From the NCBI GenBank assembly GCA_960531495.1, contig OY482852.1, positions 32,650,617 to 32,714,616 on the forward strand: 64,000 nucleotides of DNA. Direction: 5' to 3'. The DNA comes from Zeus faber. Its lineage: Eukaryota > Chordata > Actinopteri > Zeiformes > Zeidae. Below, piece by piece: positions 33,940 through 44,896 of the stretch. A program made the position numbers and the translations under genes. Within the stretch, counting starts at the first letter, position 1, and each line of letters starts with the position of its first letter. The notes beneath the pieces are model-generated. The model was not told the origin of the DNA and made no database searches. It saw only the letters and a list, made by a program, of their open reading frames with translations.

Positions 33940-34647
33940 ACATACTGTATTTCATTCTTACTGGTACTAGGACCTTCCCCCCAGTTTTTATTTTATTAGG
34001 ACTAGCACCTCTTGTCACTAGGGCCTCTTGTCAAAGAGGAGTTCAATGTGAGAAAATCCCGTGGAGGCCTGGGGACCCTCCTTCACTTCAAACAACAGGG
34101 GGTCCAACCACTTGTCCCAATTACAGCTATCGTCATCATTAACAAACTTTCGAATCATGTTTTCAGCGTTTTATTAAACTGCTCCACCAGGCCGTCAGTC
34201 TGGGGATGGTAAACGCTGGTCTGAATCGAGCGGACGCCCAGGAACTTGTAAAGTTACCGAAGTGTACATGACAAAGGTAGTGTCCTGGTCGGTCAGGATT
34301 TCCTTCGGAATCCCGACTTGGTAGATGACCTGAAACAGCGCCTGCGCCATACACTGCATGGGCACTGCTTCTGTGTACCAGGTTGCAAAATCCACTAGGA
34401 CTAACACAAAATTATACCCACGGGCACTGCGGTCTAACAGCCCGATGAAGTCCATATAGAGTCTTTTGAACGGGACCTCGACTACAGGGAGGGGCCTCGA
34501 CGGCGTTCTTGGCGTAGCCGGATGGTTGACTAACTTGCACTCAGGACATGCAGCGCACCATTCACGCACATCTGCCCAAAAGCCCGGCCAATAGAAGCGG
34601 GCCATTATCCGATGTTGTGGTCTCTCTTGACCGAGGTGACCGGCCAT
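33940..34647 (-). pseudogene. Gmr1 copy 1 integrase
   Basis: The zinc-binding region (AGHLGQERPQHRI ... CAACPECKLV) and the start of the catalytic core (LYMDFIGLLDRSARGYNFVL, IPKEILTDQDTTF) are open from 34647 to 34195, then frameshifted. Integrase upstream of RT is the key observation for the Gmr1 assignment. Confidence 0.82.
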
Positions 34648-34998
34648 CTAGTTATGGTGAGCCGCCTGGAAGAGCCTTTCCTGGTGGCCATTCGACACCA
34701 ACAACTGGGTTATCTCCTCTCCTGTCTGAGTGACACGGCTCACTCGATATAACCTGTCCCTAATCACTGAAAAATACGGGTGAGGGACCACGGCGTCTGG
34801 GCGCATCAATACGCCATATATTTGAACTTAAAGGCCCCGCGTAGGGTGCCGTCTCGCGACTGCTCCAGCGGAAAATTGTCACTAGGGAAGGTTAAAGGTA
34901 CTAGGGGAGACCCTACTTAGTTCCCGCCGCCCCCGCACCCGTCCCACTCACCGACGACCCCTCTGCGTCACCGTGCGCCACGCAACACTCACATTTCT

Positions 34999-35271
34999 CT
35001 ACCAGCTGTGAATGCACATGCCAGCCTCTCTCATCAACGTGTCAACCCCTGGCCAATCCTTGCCCAAAATCAGGGAGTGCAACAGGCGGGAACTAATCGC
35101 AGCCTGTACCCTATGTTTTTTTCCTTTGTTACGAATTTGGAGCCGGACCATTGGATACGTGTGAATATCCCCATTCACACAATGAACCTTCCCCTGTGAC
35201 GCCTCCACCAAAGCCCTGGGTCGAACCAGACGTTGCTGGACCATCGTCACCGAACAGCCCGAGTCAAGCAA
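34999..35271 (-). pseudogene. Gmr1 copy 1 aspartic protease
   Basis: Opens with LDSGCSVTMV, the Asp-Ser-Gly active site of retroviral-type proteases, and continues with VRLQIRNKGKKHRV and HSLILGKDWPG, the usual end of the fold (ILG-DW). Ninety codons, probably a nearly complete domain cut out of a longer polyprotein. Confidence 0.8.
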
Positions 35272-35297
35272 AGCCTGATATCTGCCGCCTTGTATCC

Positions 35298-35582
35298 TTA
35301 CCAGTACTTGGTAGGCTCCTTTGTGACCGAGGGAGGGTGGACCTCTGGACCTCTGGCCGGCTCCTGGTCGGCGGCGGCGGTGGGCCGGCGGCTGGTCACA
35401 GTGTGCTCCAGGGAGCTCACTCTGGCGAGGACGCGCCCCAACTGGCGGCGGAGCTCCCGCTGTTCCTCCAGTTCAGCGAGGCGTTTCCGCACCACACAGA
35501 TCGACTCCGGGGCGGTTTTTACTCTGCGCCCTGCCCCTCCCGGGTCCCCGCTTAGGCGCCACTTGTTGGAGTCTCTTTCCAC
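35298..35582 (-). pseudogene. Gmr1 copy 1 gag-like N-terminal piece
   Basis: The frame begins right after the LTR. It has a coiled-coil stretch (KRLAELEEQRELRRQLGRVLARV). No CCHC knuckle is visible before the protease, so most of gag is probably missing. Confidence 0.55.
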
Positions 35583-35682
35583 CAGTAAGGGTTTAGGGAG
35601 GGAGGGTCTTTCTGGCCGTGGTGTGCCAACATGGTGAGAGTTTTATTCTCCATTGCAATATTTGGCACGCAGGCTACAATTA
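35566..35682 (-). repeat. Gmr1 copy 1 5' LTR, distal part, with primer site
   Basis: Contains GGAGAATAAAACTCTC (polyadenylation-like) and ends CTCCAACA. The next bases AGTGGCGCCTAAGCGGGGA look like a tRNA primer-binding site starting TGGCGCC. The proximal part of this LTR is at 37035-37300, beyond the inserted DNA transposon. Confidence 0.65.
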
Positions 35683-37028
35683 TATGTGACCCACTGCATA
35701 CTTTAGGGTCATTTGGTGGTTTTCAAAAATTTCACATCATTTGAAAATAGAGAATCAGAGCTTCCAAACAAGGAGTCACTTGTGCAAATCAAGCATTTTT
35801 TTTTAAGCTATTACTTGTTAATGACAAGGTTATGGCAAACTGTGATTCTGAGATAATCACCTTCAAGGTTTCGCCCAGACTTTCTTCATTCAGCCAGCTC
35901 CCAGAATGCAAATGGGAGTTGGCGGACAAACAAAGCCTCATTGCCAATTAACATAATGCTGAATGAGCCAGTCACGAACAGCGTCAACAACACACAAAAA
36001 ATTTTGTTTTTAAAAAAGCTTTTATTTAATAGTAAGAATATACATGTTTTATAAAAGTGGAATTATTTTGGAGTTTAAAAGTACGGAGAACACAACAAAA
36101 TGTAGAGTCTATCAATAATAAGAGTCTCGGAAAATCTTAAATATGAAAATCTGTCACCAATCTCAATGGACTTCATCACGTCATCAACTTCCTCCATTGT
36201 AACAACAAAGGGCGTATCATCGGTGTCCTCCGGTGGTTCTGGAAAATATTCCGTTTCATCATCACATTATGGTTGAAATCCGCTGTTTGAAATGTTTTCC
36301 AAGTCCGGAGTTATATCAGATCCAGCAGCGCTGTTGATCTCTGTGTCGCTGTCAGAGAACTGACTCTCATCGCGGAAAGTGTAGTCCAGAACTAGCTCCT
36401 TAAACTGACTTGGATCTATCGCACTGGTCAGATTAAGGGCCGAAATATGATTCAGAGCTTCCGCCACCCTCTTTGCATAATCCATAACGAAAAGGAGAAG
36501 AAGGTTTTTACAGACAAGTGAGACCGAAACACCCTCGTTCTACGCTTTAACCATCAGTTTACGGAAGTGACGGAGGTGCATAGCGCGTTTCTTCTTTTTC
36601 TACGCCGTTTCACAACAGTGCATAAGTGTGTAAAAGTAGTACGATTTAAAGGTTGAATTCTATCAAAACGTCTCCCATTGTGACTTCACATCACATGGAA
36701 TATGGATGTGTGATCATCACCTTGGCGGTCGCATTAAGGGAAACCATCGATCGGCATTATTCAGCGTTATTCAACGTCTCGGTAAGTGAACTACATTTCC
36801 CCATGTAATGTAACAGGAATATTTAACTCCATGGTTTAACATTTTTCTACTATTTATAAATCTAACTCGGTTTTAAAAATACATTGAGAGATAAAAAAAA
36901 CAAAAACACAAAGGAACACGAATTGGAAAAATGTAATTTTCCTTCAAGAAAGGTTTTTTCAACCTATTTGGCTGGTCCTGGCGATTTTATAAATAGGCGA
37001 GATGGCGGCTTTTGTTGTGGTGGGTCAT
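35683..37028. mobile_element. DNA transposon remnant inside the Gmr1 LTR
   Basis: The ends TATATGTGACCCAC (35681-35694) and GTGGGTCATATATA (about 37019-37032) are inverted copies apart from small differences, and Gmr1 LTR text lies on both sides. At 1.35 kb with one short broken frame it is a non-autonomous or decayed element. The family is not certain; the TGTGACCC ends recall zebrafish repeats of the Kolobok or IS4EU kind. Confidence 0.6.
36140..36485 (-). pseudogene. Unrecognised acidic ORF in the DNA transposon
   Basis: Minus-strand frame of 72 codons from 36485 (MDYAKRVAEALNHISALNLT...). After one TAA it continues with an acidic stretch (EYFPEPPEDTDDTPFVVTME). The composition suggests the N-terminal part of a transposon protein, but no domain is recognised. 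Confidence 0.4.
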
Positions 37029-37034
37029 ATATAT

Positions 37035-37300
37035 ATATATATATCTAAGGAGTCTTATAATAATGGAAGTTAATAATCTTCCTCTCGGGTGCCGGAGGAA
37101 TGGCGTTCCTCTGCTTGGCTGCTCTCGAGCCTGTGTGCCAATCTCCTCTGTAAGATAAACAAAACATTGAGAAAACTTCCTGCCCCGAATCGGCCCAAAC
37201 AGCACCCGCACGGCGCTGATTGGTCTGACTCGAGGCAGCTTGGTGGCCGCTGAAAAGGGAACTGTGCTGTCATCCAAAGCCGATGTCGCTGGTTGAGTTT
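37035..37300 (-). repeat. Gmr1 copy 1 5' LTR, proximal part
   Basis: Minus-strand text GACAGCACAGTTCCCTTTTC, CACCAAGCTGCCTCGA and GCAGAGGAACGCCATTCCTC matches the LTRs of Gmr1 copy 2. Confidence 0.7.
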
Positions 37301-37415
37301 AGGTATTATGTTAGATTTGGCTCAGTTCAGATTAGGTTTTAGGTTGTTGAGTTTGGGTATTTGGTTATAAATGGTTATGTTAGATTTGGTTAAGTTTAAG
37401 TTTATTCTTGTGTGT
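37290..37415. repeat. GGTTA-rich satellite, left block
   Basis: Degenerate repeats of the phrase GGTTAAGTTTAGGTATTA. The same array continues at 40956-41225 and 42296-42400. Confidence 0.78.
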
Positions 37416-40400
37416 GGCGATAGTGGCGCCGCCCCTAGTGGCGCCGCCCCTAGCGGTCGCCTGCGCCGGCGCTCCGGTTACTTTCTTACTCTTTAGTATT
37501 TTTTTCCTTTTTTTATCACAATGTTCGCCAGAAAAACATCAACAATTAACTCATACGGCCGCGATGCACTCATGGATATAAAAAATTCCCTAAACGAACA
37601 ACTTTGGGACTTTTTATCCGTGGGAGCAGAGTGGCCGGCGGAAATCCTACGCGGGAACACTCGCAACAACAACAAAAATGGAGTCGCTGTTCCACGAGCC
37701 GGCCCACGGAGGAAGCACCGAGGTAAACGAGGCGGCATTCGGGTCAGAATGAGGACGCAACCTTACCGTCCACCTCTGCCAAGCATCCTTCTTGCTAACG
37801 TCCAGTCCCTGGAGAACAAGATGGATGAACTTCGAGCGAGGATTCAATTCCAGCGAGACACGAGGAACTGTTGCGTCCTCTGCCTGACGGAAACATGTCT
37901 GACCCCACTGGTGCCGGATGAAGCCATACGTCCAGCCGAGGCCTTCTCCGTGTTCCGCGGCGACAGAACGGGAGAGTCAGGGAAATCCAAAGGTGGAGGC
38001 GTCTGCCTAATGGTAAACAACCGCTGGTGTAACGCCAACAACACCAAATTCCTCTCCCACTCCTGCTCGCCGAACCTGGAACAGCTGACCATACTATGCC
38101 GTCCATTTTATCTCCCCCGGGAATTCAGCACGGTCATCATTACAGCCGTTTATATCCCACCGCAAGCGGACACCGACGCAGCTCTGTCGGTTCTGCACGA
38201 TGTGTTGTGCGGATTTCAGAACAGACATCCCGACGCGGCTGTGGTGGTGACTGGGGACTTTAACAGGGCCAACCTTAAAAAAGTTCTGCCGAATTTCCAC
38301 CAACACATCACGTGTGCCACCAGGGGAGACAGAACTCTGGACCATTGTTACACACGTTACAAGAACGGATACAAGCCCGTGTCGCTTCCTGCTTTCGGGA
38401 AATCAGATCACGCCGCGATCTCGCTGCTTCCTGTTTACAGGCCTCTGATCGCGCGGGATCTGGTGATGACGAGGGAAGTGAAGCGGTGGACGGACCAATC
38501 AGAGGCTGCGCTTCAGGACGCTCTGACTGACGTAGACTGGGACATGTTCCAAGCGAGTTCAAGTGACGTCAGCGAGTTTACGGAGGTTGTAGTGAGTTTT
38601 GTGGCTACGCTCGCGGATGAAATCGTTCCCACGGTGAAAGTTCGGATATTTCCAAACCAGAAACCATGGGTTGATAAATCCATCCGCTGCGCTCTGAATG
38701 CGCGCACGGCCGCTTACAACGACGGACTTGTATCTGGTAACATGGACAACTACAAAGCGGCGTCGTACAATCTGCGGAGGGCGGTGAGGGACGCTAAACG
38801 GACGTACAGAGAGACCGTGGAGCTGCAGATGGAGCGGGGGGACACAAGACGCTTGTGGGAGGGGCTGCGAACAATAACTAACTACAAGAGCAGCTCCTCC
38901 CCAGCCACGAGTGTGGACGCCTCCCTGGCCAACCAACTGAACTCCTTTTATGCGCGGTTCGAGTCTGGCAGCAACACCGCTAGCTCGCCGGCTAATTGGA
39001 GTTACACCGCTGGGGACGAGCGCGCACTCTCAGTGTCCGTGCACGAGGTCAGGAGGGCTCTGATGCGGGTGAACACCAGGAAAGCTGCGGGTCCAGATGG
39101 CTTATCTGGACGAGTACTGAAGACCTGTGCTAACCAGCTAGCTCCGGTGTTCACCACAATATTCAACATCTCCCTGGCTGAATCAGTGGTCCCATCCTGC
39201 TTCAAGAGGTCCACCGTCGTTCCTGTCCCGAAGATCGCCTCTCCAACCTGCCTGAATGACTACCGTCCGGTGGCCCTCACCTCGGTGGTCATGAAGTGTT
39301 TCGAGAGGCTGATTAAGGATTACATCTGCGCCTCCCTCCCCCGCACCTTGGACCCGTTGCAGTTCGCGTACCGGCAGAACAGATCCACGGATGACGCGGT
39401 CTCCCAGGTACTGCACACCACGCTCACGCACCTGGATGGCCAGAAGGGGGCCTATGTGAGAATGCTGTTCATTGATTATAGTTCAGCTTTCAACACCATA
39501 GTCCCCACCAGACTGGCTGTCAAGTTGTTGGAGCTAGGATTGAATGCTCCGCTGTGCACCTGGATCCTGGACTTCCTCACAGGCCGCCCCCAGGTGGTCA
39601 AGGTGGGGAAGTACATGTCAAGCTCCCTCACCCTGAACACAGGATCCCCCCAGGGCTGCGTCCTCAGCCCCCTACTGTACTCCCTGTACACACATGACTG
39701 TGTGGCCAGGTCCAGCTCCAACACCATCATCAAGTTTGCTGACGACACCGTGGTCGTGGGCCTGATCACCGACTGCGATGAGAAGGCCTACCGCGAGGAG
39801 GTGGCTGACCTGTCACTCTGGTGCCAGGACAACAGCCTACACCTGAACGTCAGCAAAACCAAGGAGCTGATTGTGGACTTTAGGCGTGGATCACAATCGA
39901 GGACGCACGCGCCCTTGTGGATTAATGGGACTTCTGTCGATAGGGTGAGCAGCTTCAGATATCTGGGAGTCCACATCACAGAGGACTTAACATGGACTGT
40001 TCACACAGACACTCTGGTGAGAAAGGCGAGGCAGCGTCTCTACCACCTCAGGCAGATGAGGAAATTCCGGGTCTCGTGAGGATCCTCAAGTCCTTCTACT
40101 CTGGAGCAGTGGAGAGCATCCTGACAGGCAACATCACTGCCTGGTTTGGGAACTGTACTGCCCAGGACAGGCGGGCCCTGCAGAGGGTGGTGCGTTCAGC
40201 TGAACGTACCACTGGAACTACCCTCCCCCCCTTGCAGGAGTTATACACCAGGAGGTGTAGTAGCAGAGCCCGTAGGATCATGAAGGATCCTCACCACCCC
40301 AACAACGGACTGTTTCAGCTGCTGCGGTCAGGCAAGCGCCTCCGCAGTCACGCAGCGAGAACAGAGAGACTGAGACGGAGTTTCTTCCCTCAAGCCATCA

Positions 40401-40955
40401 GAACTGTCAACGCTGACCTCACCAGGGGTCCTAACTGAGCCATGCACTAGGCTCCACTGCCTACTGTACTGTATGTAGCATACTATACCGCATACTGTGT
40501 CACTGTTCAGGGTTGTTCGTGATGCCGTATTGCTGCGCCGTACTGTTGTATACTGTGCTGTATTATCCCAAACACTACCTCACACTATTCACATTCACAT
40601 GCCACTTTAATTCACATGCCACTTTAAATGCACATATCTGTATATACATAGGCATATTAATTCAACCTATTCCATTTTATTTCAATTTATTTTTTATTGT
40701 TTTTTATTCTATATATTTTTTATCTTATTCTATAAGTATTCCACTTACTGTATTACGTTTTAGGAGTCAGTTAGTCGGTCTATTAGAAAGGAATTTTCTA
40801 CTTTTTATTTTTATTTTATTTTTGTACTTTTTCCTAGGACTTATTGTGTGCTATCACCGGGTGCATTGCATTACATTTCACTGCATATATGTATGGAAGT
40901 ATGTATATGTATGTGACAAATAAAAAATCTTGAATCTTGAATCTTGAATCTTGAG
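37416..40955 (+). mobile_element. Rex1-like LINE, second full-length copy
   Basis: Nearly identical to the element at 26470-30001 over its entire length, including the TTGAATC tail. It was inserted into the satellite array. Its 5' end carries two tandem 15-bp units (TGGCGCCGCCCCTAG) where the first copy has one. Confidence 0.9.
37521..40438 (+). pseudogene. Rex1-like endonuclease-RT with a single frameshift
   Basis: The frame opens at the same ATG as the intact copy and runs 852 codons with all endonuclease and RT motifs, including FADD. Deletion of one G near 40076 (GTCTCGTGAGG against GTCTCGGTGAGG) then stops it. The remaining 120 codons (SVRILKSFYSGAVES onward, to ADLTRGPN) follow in another frame to 40438. 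Otherwise only scattered substitutions separate it from the intact copy. Confidence 0.92.
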
Positions 40956-41225
40956 TATGAGGTCAGATTTGGTTAAATTTGGGTATTAGGTTACAGATGG
41001 TTAAATGTAGGTATTACGTTATATTTGGTTGGGATTAGATATTAGGTTTTTGATGGTTAAGTTTAGAGATGGTTAGGTTTTGGTATAAGGTCAGAGATGG
41101 TTAATTGTAGGTGTATGGTTAGGGATGGTTAATTTTAGGTGTATGGTTCGGGATAGTTAAGTTTAGGTAGTTAGGTTAAGTTTAGCTGTAGAGTAGTTTA
41201 CAGTAGTTTAGAGATGGTTAGGTTG
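40956..41225. repeat. GGTTA-rich satellite, middle block
   Basis: About a dozen degenerate units such as GAGATGGTTAGGTTTTGGTA and GATGGTTAAGTTTAG; unit length varies around 25-30 bp. Confidence 0.82.
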
Positions 41226-42295
41226 AGATTTTTTGATGGGCGGCCGGGAGCCTGGCGGGATTTCAGAAGGAATGGCCAGCCGGGCAACAGCCCAAGGAAC
41301 TGGTGTAGCGCAGGAAACAGGTGACCGCTGCATGTGGAGCTGCCTCTTAGCCTGGAAGCTCGGCGGCTGCTGCTGCACTCATTGTGGAAACTAAGATGCC
41401 GCTGATGCTCAGGAAGCAGAGGTAGCTGCAGTGCTGGAAAAGGAAACAGCCATGATGCTGTTGGTTCAGCATACAAACCGACAGGCCTTGGCTGGACGTC
41501 GACAAGGGTGATCAACAGCTCAGGACCAGGAATGGTCTGAGCCTCTGTGACAACAATACAATGGGCTGAGCCTTGGCAGACGGCTCTGGGACAGGAACAG
41601 ACTGTGCCTCGGTAGGGGTGGCTGACGGCGGCTTGAGGACGTAAACAGGCTGAGCCTCAGCAGGGTCAGTCAATTACTCAGGACCAGGAACAGGCTGAGC
41701 ACCGGCAAAGGCAGCTGACGGCTCGAGAACAGGAACAGGCTAAGCCTCGGCAGAGGCAGCTGATGGCTAGGGAACAGGAACAAGCTGTGTCTCGGCAGGC
41801 ATGGCCGATGGCTCGGGAACAGGAACAGACTGAGAGGGACTGCACGACGGCCACCAGCTGCTGCCAATCCTGGTTGTGCCAGCTGGTGGTGGCCACCTGG
41901 GCGCCGACGGCGCTGGGCAGCATAGACTCAGAATTGTGAGCAGCAGAGACTTGGGAGTGCTGGGCAAAAAGGCGTGGTGAGACCCCCAGAAGGAGGACTC
42001 CTCAGGACTGGGGGCTAGAAAGGGTAGAGTCCAGGCTCACAAACCCTCATCTTATTGACTGAAGTGCAGCGAGACGGTGAGCAGTCCAGGGTGCCTGAAG
42101 GGAATGTTCAGGCCAGGACATTTACTGGCGACTAGCAGGCCTAAGAAAGAAGGAGCCAGAGAAAGAAGGAGACCAAGACCAAGACCGGGGGTAACACAGG
42201 ACTACATACACAGGGGAGAGAAGAAAAGAAAGAGAGATCAAAGGACTGAGAGGTAACCTTGAACAGAATAGAAACAACAAACAGGACAGATTCCT
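41226..42295. other. 1.07-kb block inserted in the satellite (unassigned)
   Basis: The satellite phrase resumes on both sides, so the block is an insertion or a replaced segment. It contains a 45-bp minisatellite and otherwise GC-rich DNA without a recognisable domain; minus-strand frames here (for example 41670-41867) simply translate the minisatellite. Confidence 0.5.
41470..41840. repeat. 45-bp minisatellite
   Basis: Units of the form GGAACAGGCTGAGC...GGCTCGAGAACA. Three consecutive units of exactly 45 bp lie at about 41686-41820, with more diverged units to the left. Because 45 is a multiple of three, frames stay open through it. Confidence 0.8.
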
Positions 42296-42400
42296 GGCAG
42301 TATTAGGTTAGAGATGGTTATGTTTAGGTATTATGTTTGAGATGGTTGAATTTAGGTATTCGATAGAGATGGTTAAGTTTAGGTATGGTTTGGTGTGGTT
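42296..42400. repeat. GGTTA-rich satellite, right block
   Basis: Continuation of the array with TTAGAGATGGTTATGTTTAG and similar units. Confidence 0.78.
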
Positions 42401-42550
42401 AAGGTCAGAGTAAACATATGGAAGACAGCGAAATTCATCCAAATGCTAAAGATTTATAGAATCCCTAATGTGTAGACACGTTGATATTAAGTGAAATACA
42501 TTGATACGTATCATTGTTTTAAGTATCAATTGCATGGTACTGTGGCCCAG

Positions 42551-42868
42551 TGGAGTTTGCATGTTCTCCCTGTGCTCACATAGGGTTTCCTTCACCTAAT
42601 GTCATTCCGGACCCCCACCAAAAACATGCACACATCATCGTCTGACCAGCGATGGACACTCATCACCAGGTCCCCGGGCGCGTCTACGAATGCTGCTCAC
42701 TGCTCCTGGCTGTGCCCCCGGAGGAAGGACAAGCCAGGATGGGTTAAATGCAGAGGCCTCATTTCACCGGCCACCATCCAAAGTGTGTGTGGGCGTCTGG
42801 TGCATGTGTTGTAGTGGGGTGTGCTGTGCTGTGTGACAATTAAAGATTCTTCATTCATTCTTCTTCAT
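42551..42868 (+). mobile_element. tRNA-headed SINE, second family, 5'-truncated
   Basis: Lacks the tRNA head but carries the body (GTGGAGTTTGCATGTTCTCC, ACCAGCGATGGACACTCATC, CCAGGATGGGTTAAATGCAG) and the 3' end GACAATTAAAGATTCTTC with CATTCTTC repeats. Confidence 0.82.
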
Positions 42869-43310
42869 GACTTAACTGATAATCTTAGGATATTACCATT
42901 GGACTATCCAAGTATTAATGAGGTGTGTGTACTTAAAATTTCATTCCACTGAAAAAAAAATCGAAATCTGCCCCAGTGGTTGCCATGACGATAAATAAGG
43001 AGTGGTGATCTTGAACTCTTGTGAATCCCTCAGCAGAGGATTATATTGGGGATTATGACAGTTTTTACTGAATTCTCCTCTTCTTCGATTGTTTTACTTG
43101 TTGTTTAATATATAAATATTGTTTAAAACAATATTTGAAAATAAAGCTTTCAGAGTCCAAGTCCTGGGAATTGTCCCTAATCGAAAAACCGCAAACTATT
43201 AAACAATGTTTCTTTTTTGGATTGTGATTTCTTAAATGGAAATTTCCTATTTTAAAGGGTGATTGAGGCAATCCATGCATTCTGATGCAGATTTGACCAT
43301 TTCTATAGGG

Positions 43311-43692
43311 AAAGAAAGAAGAAGAAACAGCCTTCATTCGTCACACAACACACCACACTACATGCTTGCACACACACATGCCTTGATGGTGGCCGGTGAA
43401 ATGGATCCTCTGCATTTGACCCATCCTGGCTTGTCCTTCCTCCGGGGGCACAGCCAGGATCAGTGGGCAGCATACATGGACGCGCCCAGGTGATAAGTGT
43501 CCATCGCTGGTCAGACGATGAGTGCATGTGTTTGGTGGGGGTCCTTACTGAAGTGAGGTGGAGGAAACCCCATGTGAGCACATGCAAACTCCACACAGAA
43601 AGGCTTCTATTTGGGAGATAACCCGCCGGAGCACGGTGCCAACAGCGCCCCAGGCGGGAATCGAACCCAGGACCTTCTTGCTGTGAGGCATG
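43311..43692 (-). mobile_element. tRNA-headed SINE, second family
   Basis: Minus-strand SINE. The head ends in the B-box GGTTCGATTCC (complement of 43657-43667) after GCCTCACAGCAAGAAGGTCC, followed by the same body as at 42551. The A-box end is missing or cut at about 43692. Confidence 0.83.
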
Positions 43693-43699
43693 CCCTGCC

Positions 43700-44394
43700 A
43701 GTTTCAGTTCGAGAAGGTCTAGGTAGTTGGAGGCCGAGTAGAAGTAAAGCAGAGGAATATGAAGCTGACAAGACAACTCAAATAAAAATACCTCTTCCTG
43801 TTATATCTCAATCTTGAGTTCTGCTAATATCTTTGTCATGGTTACATTTAGGTAAAGAATGAAGGTGGCTAAAATTATATTTCTTAGTTTTTATTTCAGC
43901 GCACTGCATGATAGTTCCAGAGTATTAAACCAATGAAATGAAATGTTGAACCTTTGGCTGTAAAAATAGAAAACATGTGTCTGACTGTGGAATCAATGGC
44001 AATCAAATGACAAAAAAGTAATGGCTCACATATGGTGGTGTCCTTGAATATGTGAATTGCATCCAGGAACTATACAGATTGTTAGCCAAGACCAGCTTTA
44101 CAGTTGCATTAAAGTAAAAAAAAAAAAAATGGAGCTTACTGAAACATGTTTTTACCCTTCATACAAATCCTATCAGTGCAAGTTCTGATAGTAATTCAAA
44201 TGTATAAAGGTGTGTATCGAGGTAGCATGCTGTATATTTCAATTCTGGCCATTCCGGGTTGTCTCCTTTTAATTGTAGGCTGCTAACCCCTACACAGTCC
44301 GTTAGCGAATCAGTCATGTGTTTTGGCCTGGAGCTGATCAGACTTCTGGGAATAGACAGGTCATGAGACATGAACGGGATTAAGTCCCCACACT

Positions 44395-44396
<2 letters not shown>
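43700..44396. other. Stretch without a supported gene
   Basis: AT-rich anonymous DNA. No domain-bearing frame. Confidence 0.5.
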
Positions 44397-44476
<80 letters not shown>

Positions 44477-44477
44477 C
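44397..44477. repeat. CA microsatellite
   Basis: An uninterrupted CA run followed by CATACA units. Confidence 0.92.
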
Positions 44478-44896
44478 CACCAATCACTTGGAAGTTGAAT
44501 GCTTGAATACTCGCTGAACCTTTTGTCCCGAAAAAAATATGACTCCAAAGCGATCAATGCTGCTGCGTGGTTGCTCTCGGGACCACGATGGGAAATAGGG
44601 GAGAGCTGGGTTGTGGATGCAGTGACGATGATGTGGCTGGACAGGCCTCGTTCTGGGTCATCTGTCTCCAGCAGAGTGTGAAGATACAGTCTGAGGAGGA
44701 CTTTGATCTTACAGTAAGAAAGCCGGAGAACTCTTCCCCACCCACTGGGTGGGGGCGCAGCGATGACTTCTAACAACAAAACCATCATCTCAGAAAACAA
44801 AACCGACTTGACTAGTTTTGACATAAGAAACAGTGTTAGGTGAAACTTCATGAAGTGATCCATCTTTCCTTCATTTCTGACATCACATTTTTGCAG
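44478..44896. other. Stretch without a supported gene
   Basis: Short frames on both strands without recognisable domains. Confidence 0.45.

Larger units (their letters stand above)
32316..37300 (-). mobile_element. Gmr1-type Ty3/gypsy retrotransposon, copy 1
   Basis: On the minus strand the coding order is gag-like coiled coil (35582-35298), protease (35271-34999), integrase (34647-33940), reverse transcriptase (33732-33005) and RNase H (32938-32558). Integrase ahead of RT is the copia order, yet the sequences are Ty3/gypsy-like. That combination defines the Gmr1 group, first described from Atlantic cod. The 5' LTR is split by a DNA transposon, and the 3' LTR is cut after about 100 bp. Many frameshifts. 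Confidence 0.82.

Noticed and set aside
32316..37300. Copia element, because integrase precedes RT
   Set aside because: RT and RNase H motifs are of the Ty3/gypsy type (RFCVEYRRVNAV, HSDHAPLQWL), which points to the Gmr1 group instead.
44393..44863. 156-codon minus-strand frame
   Set aside because: Ends in CA-repeat-derived Val-Cys runs; the remainder shows no domain.
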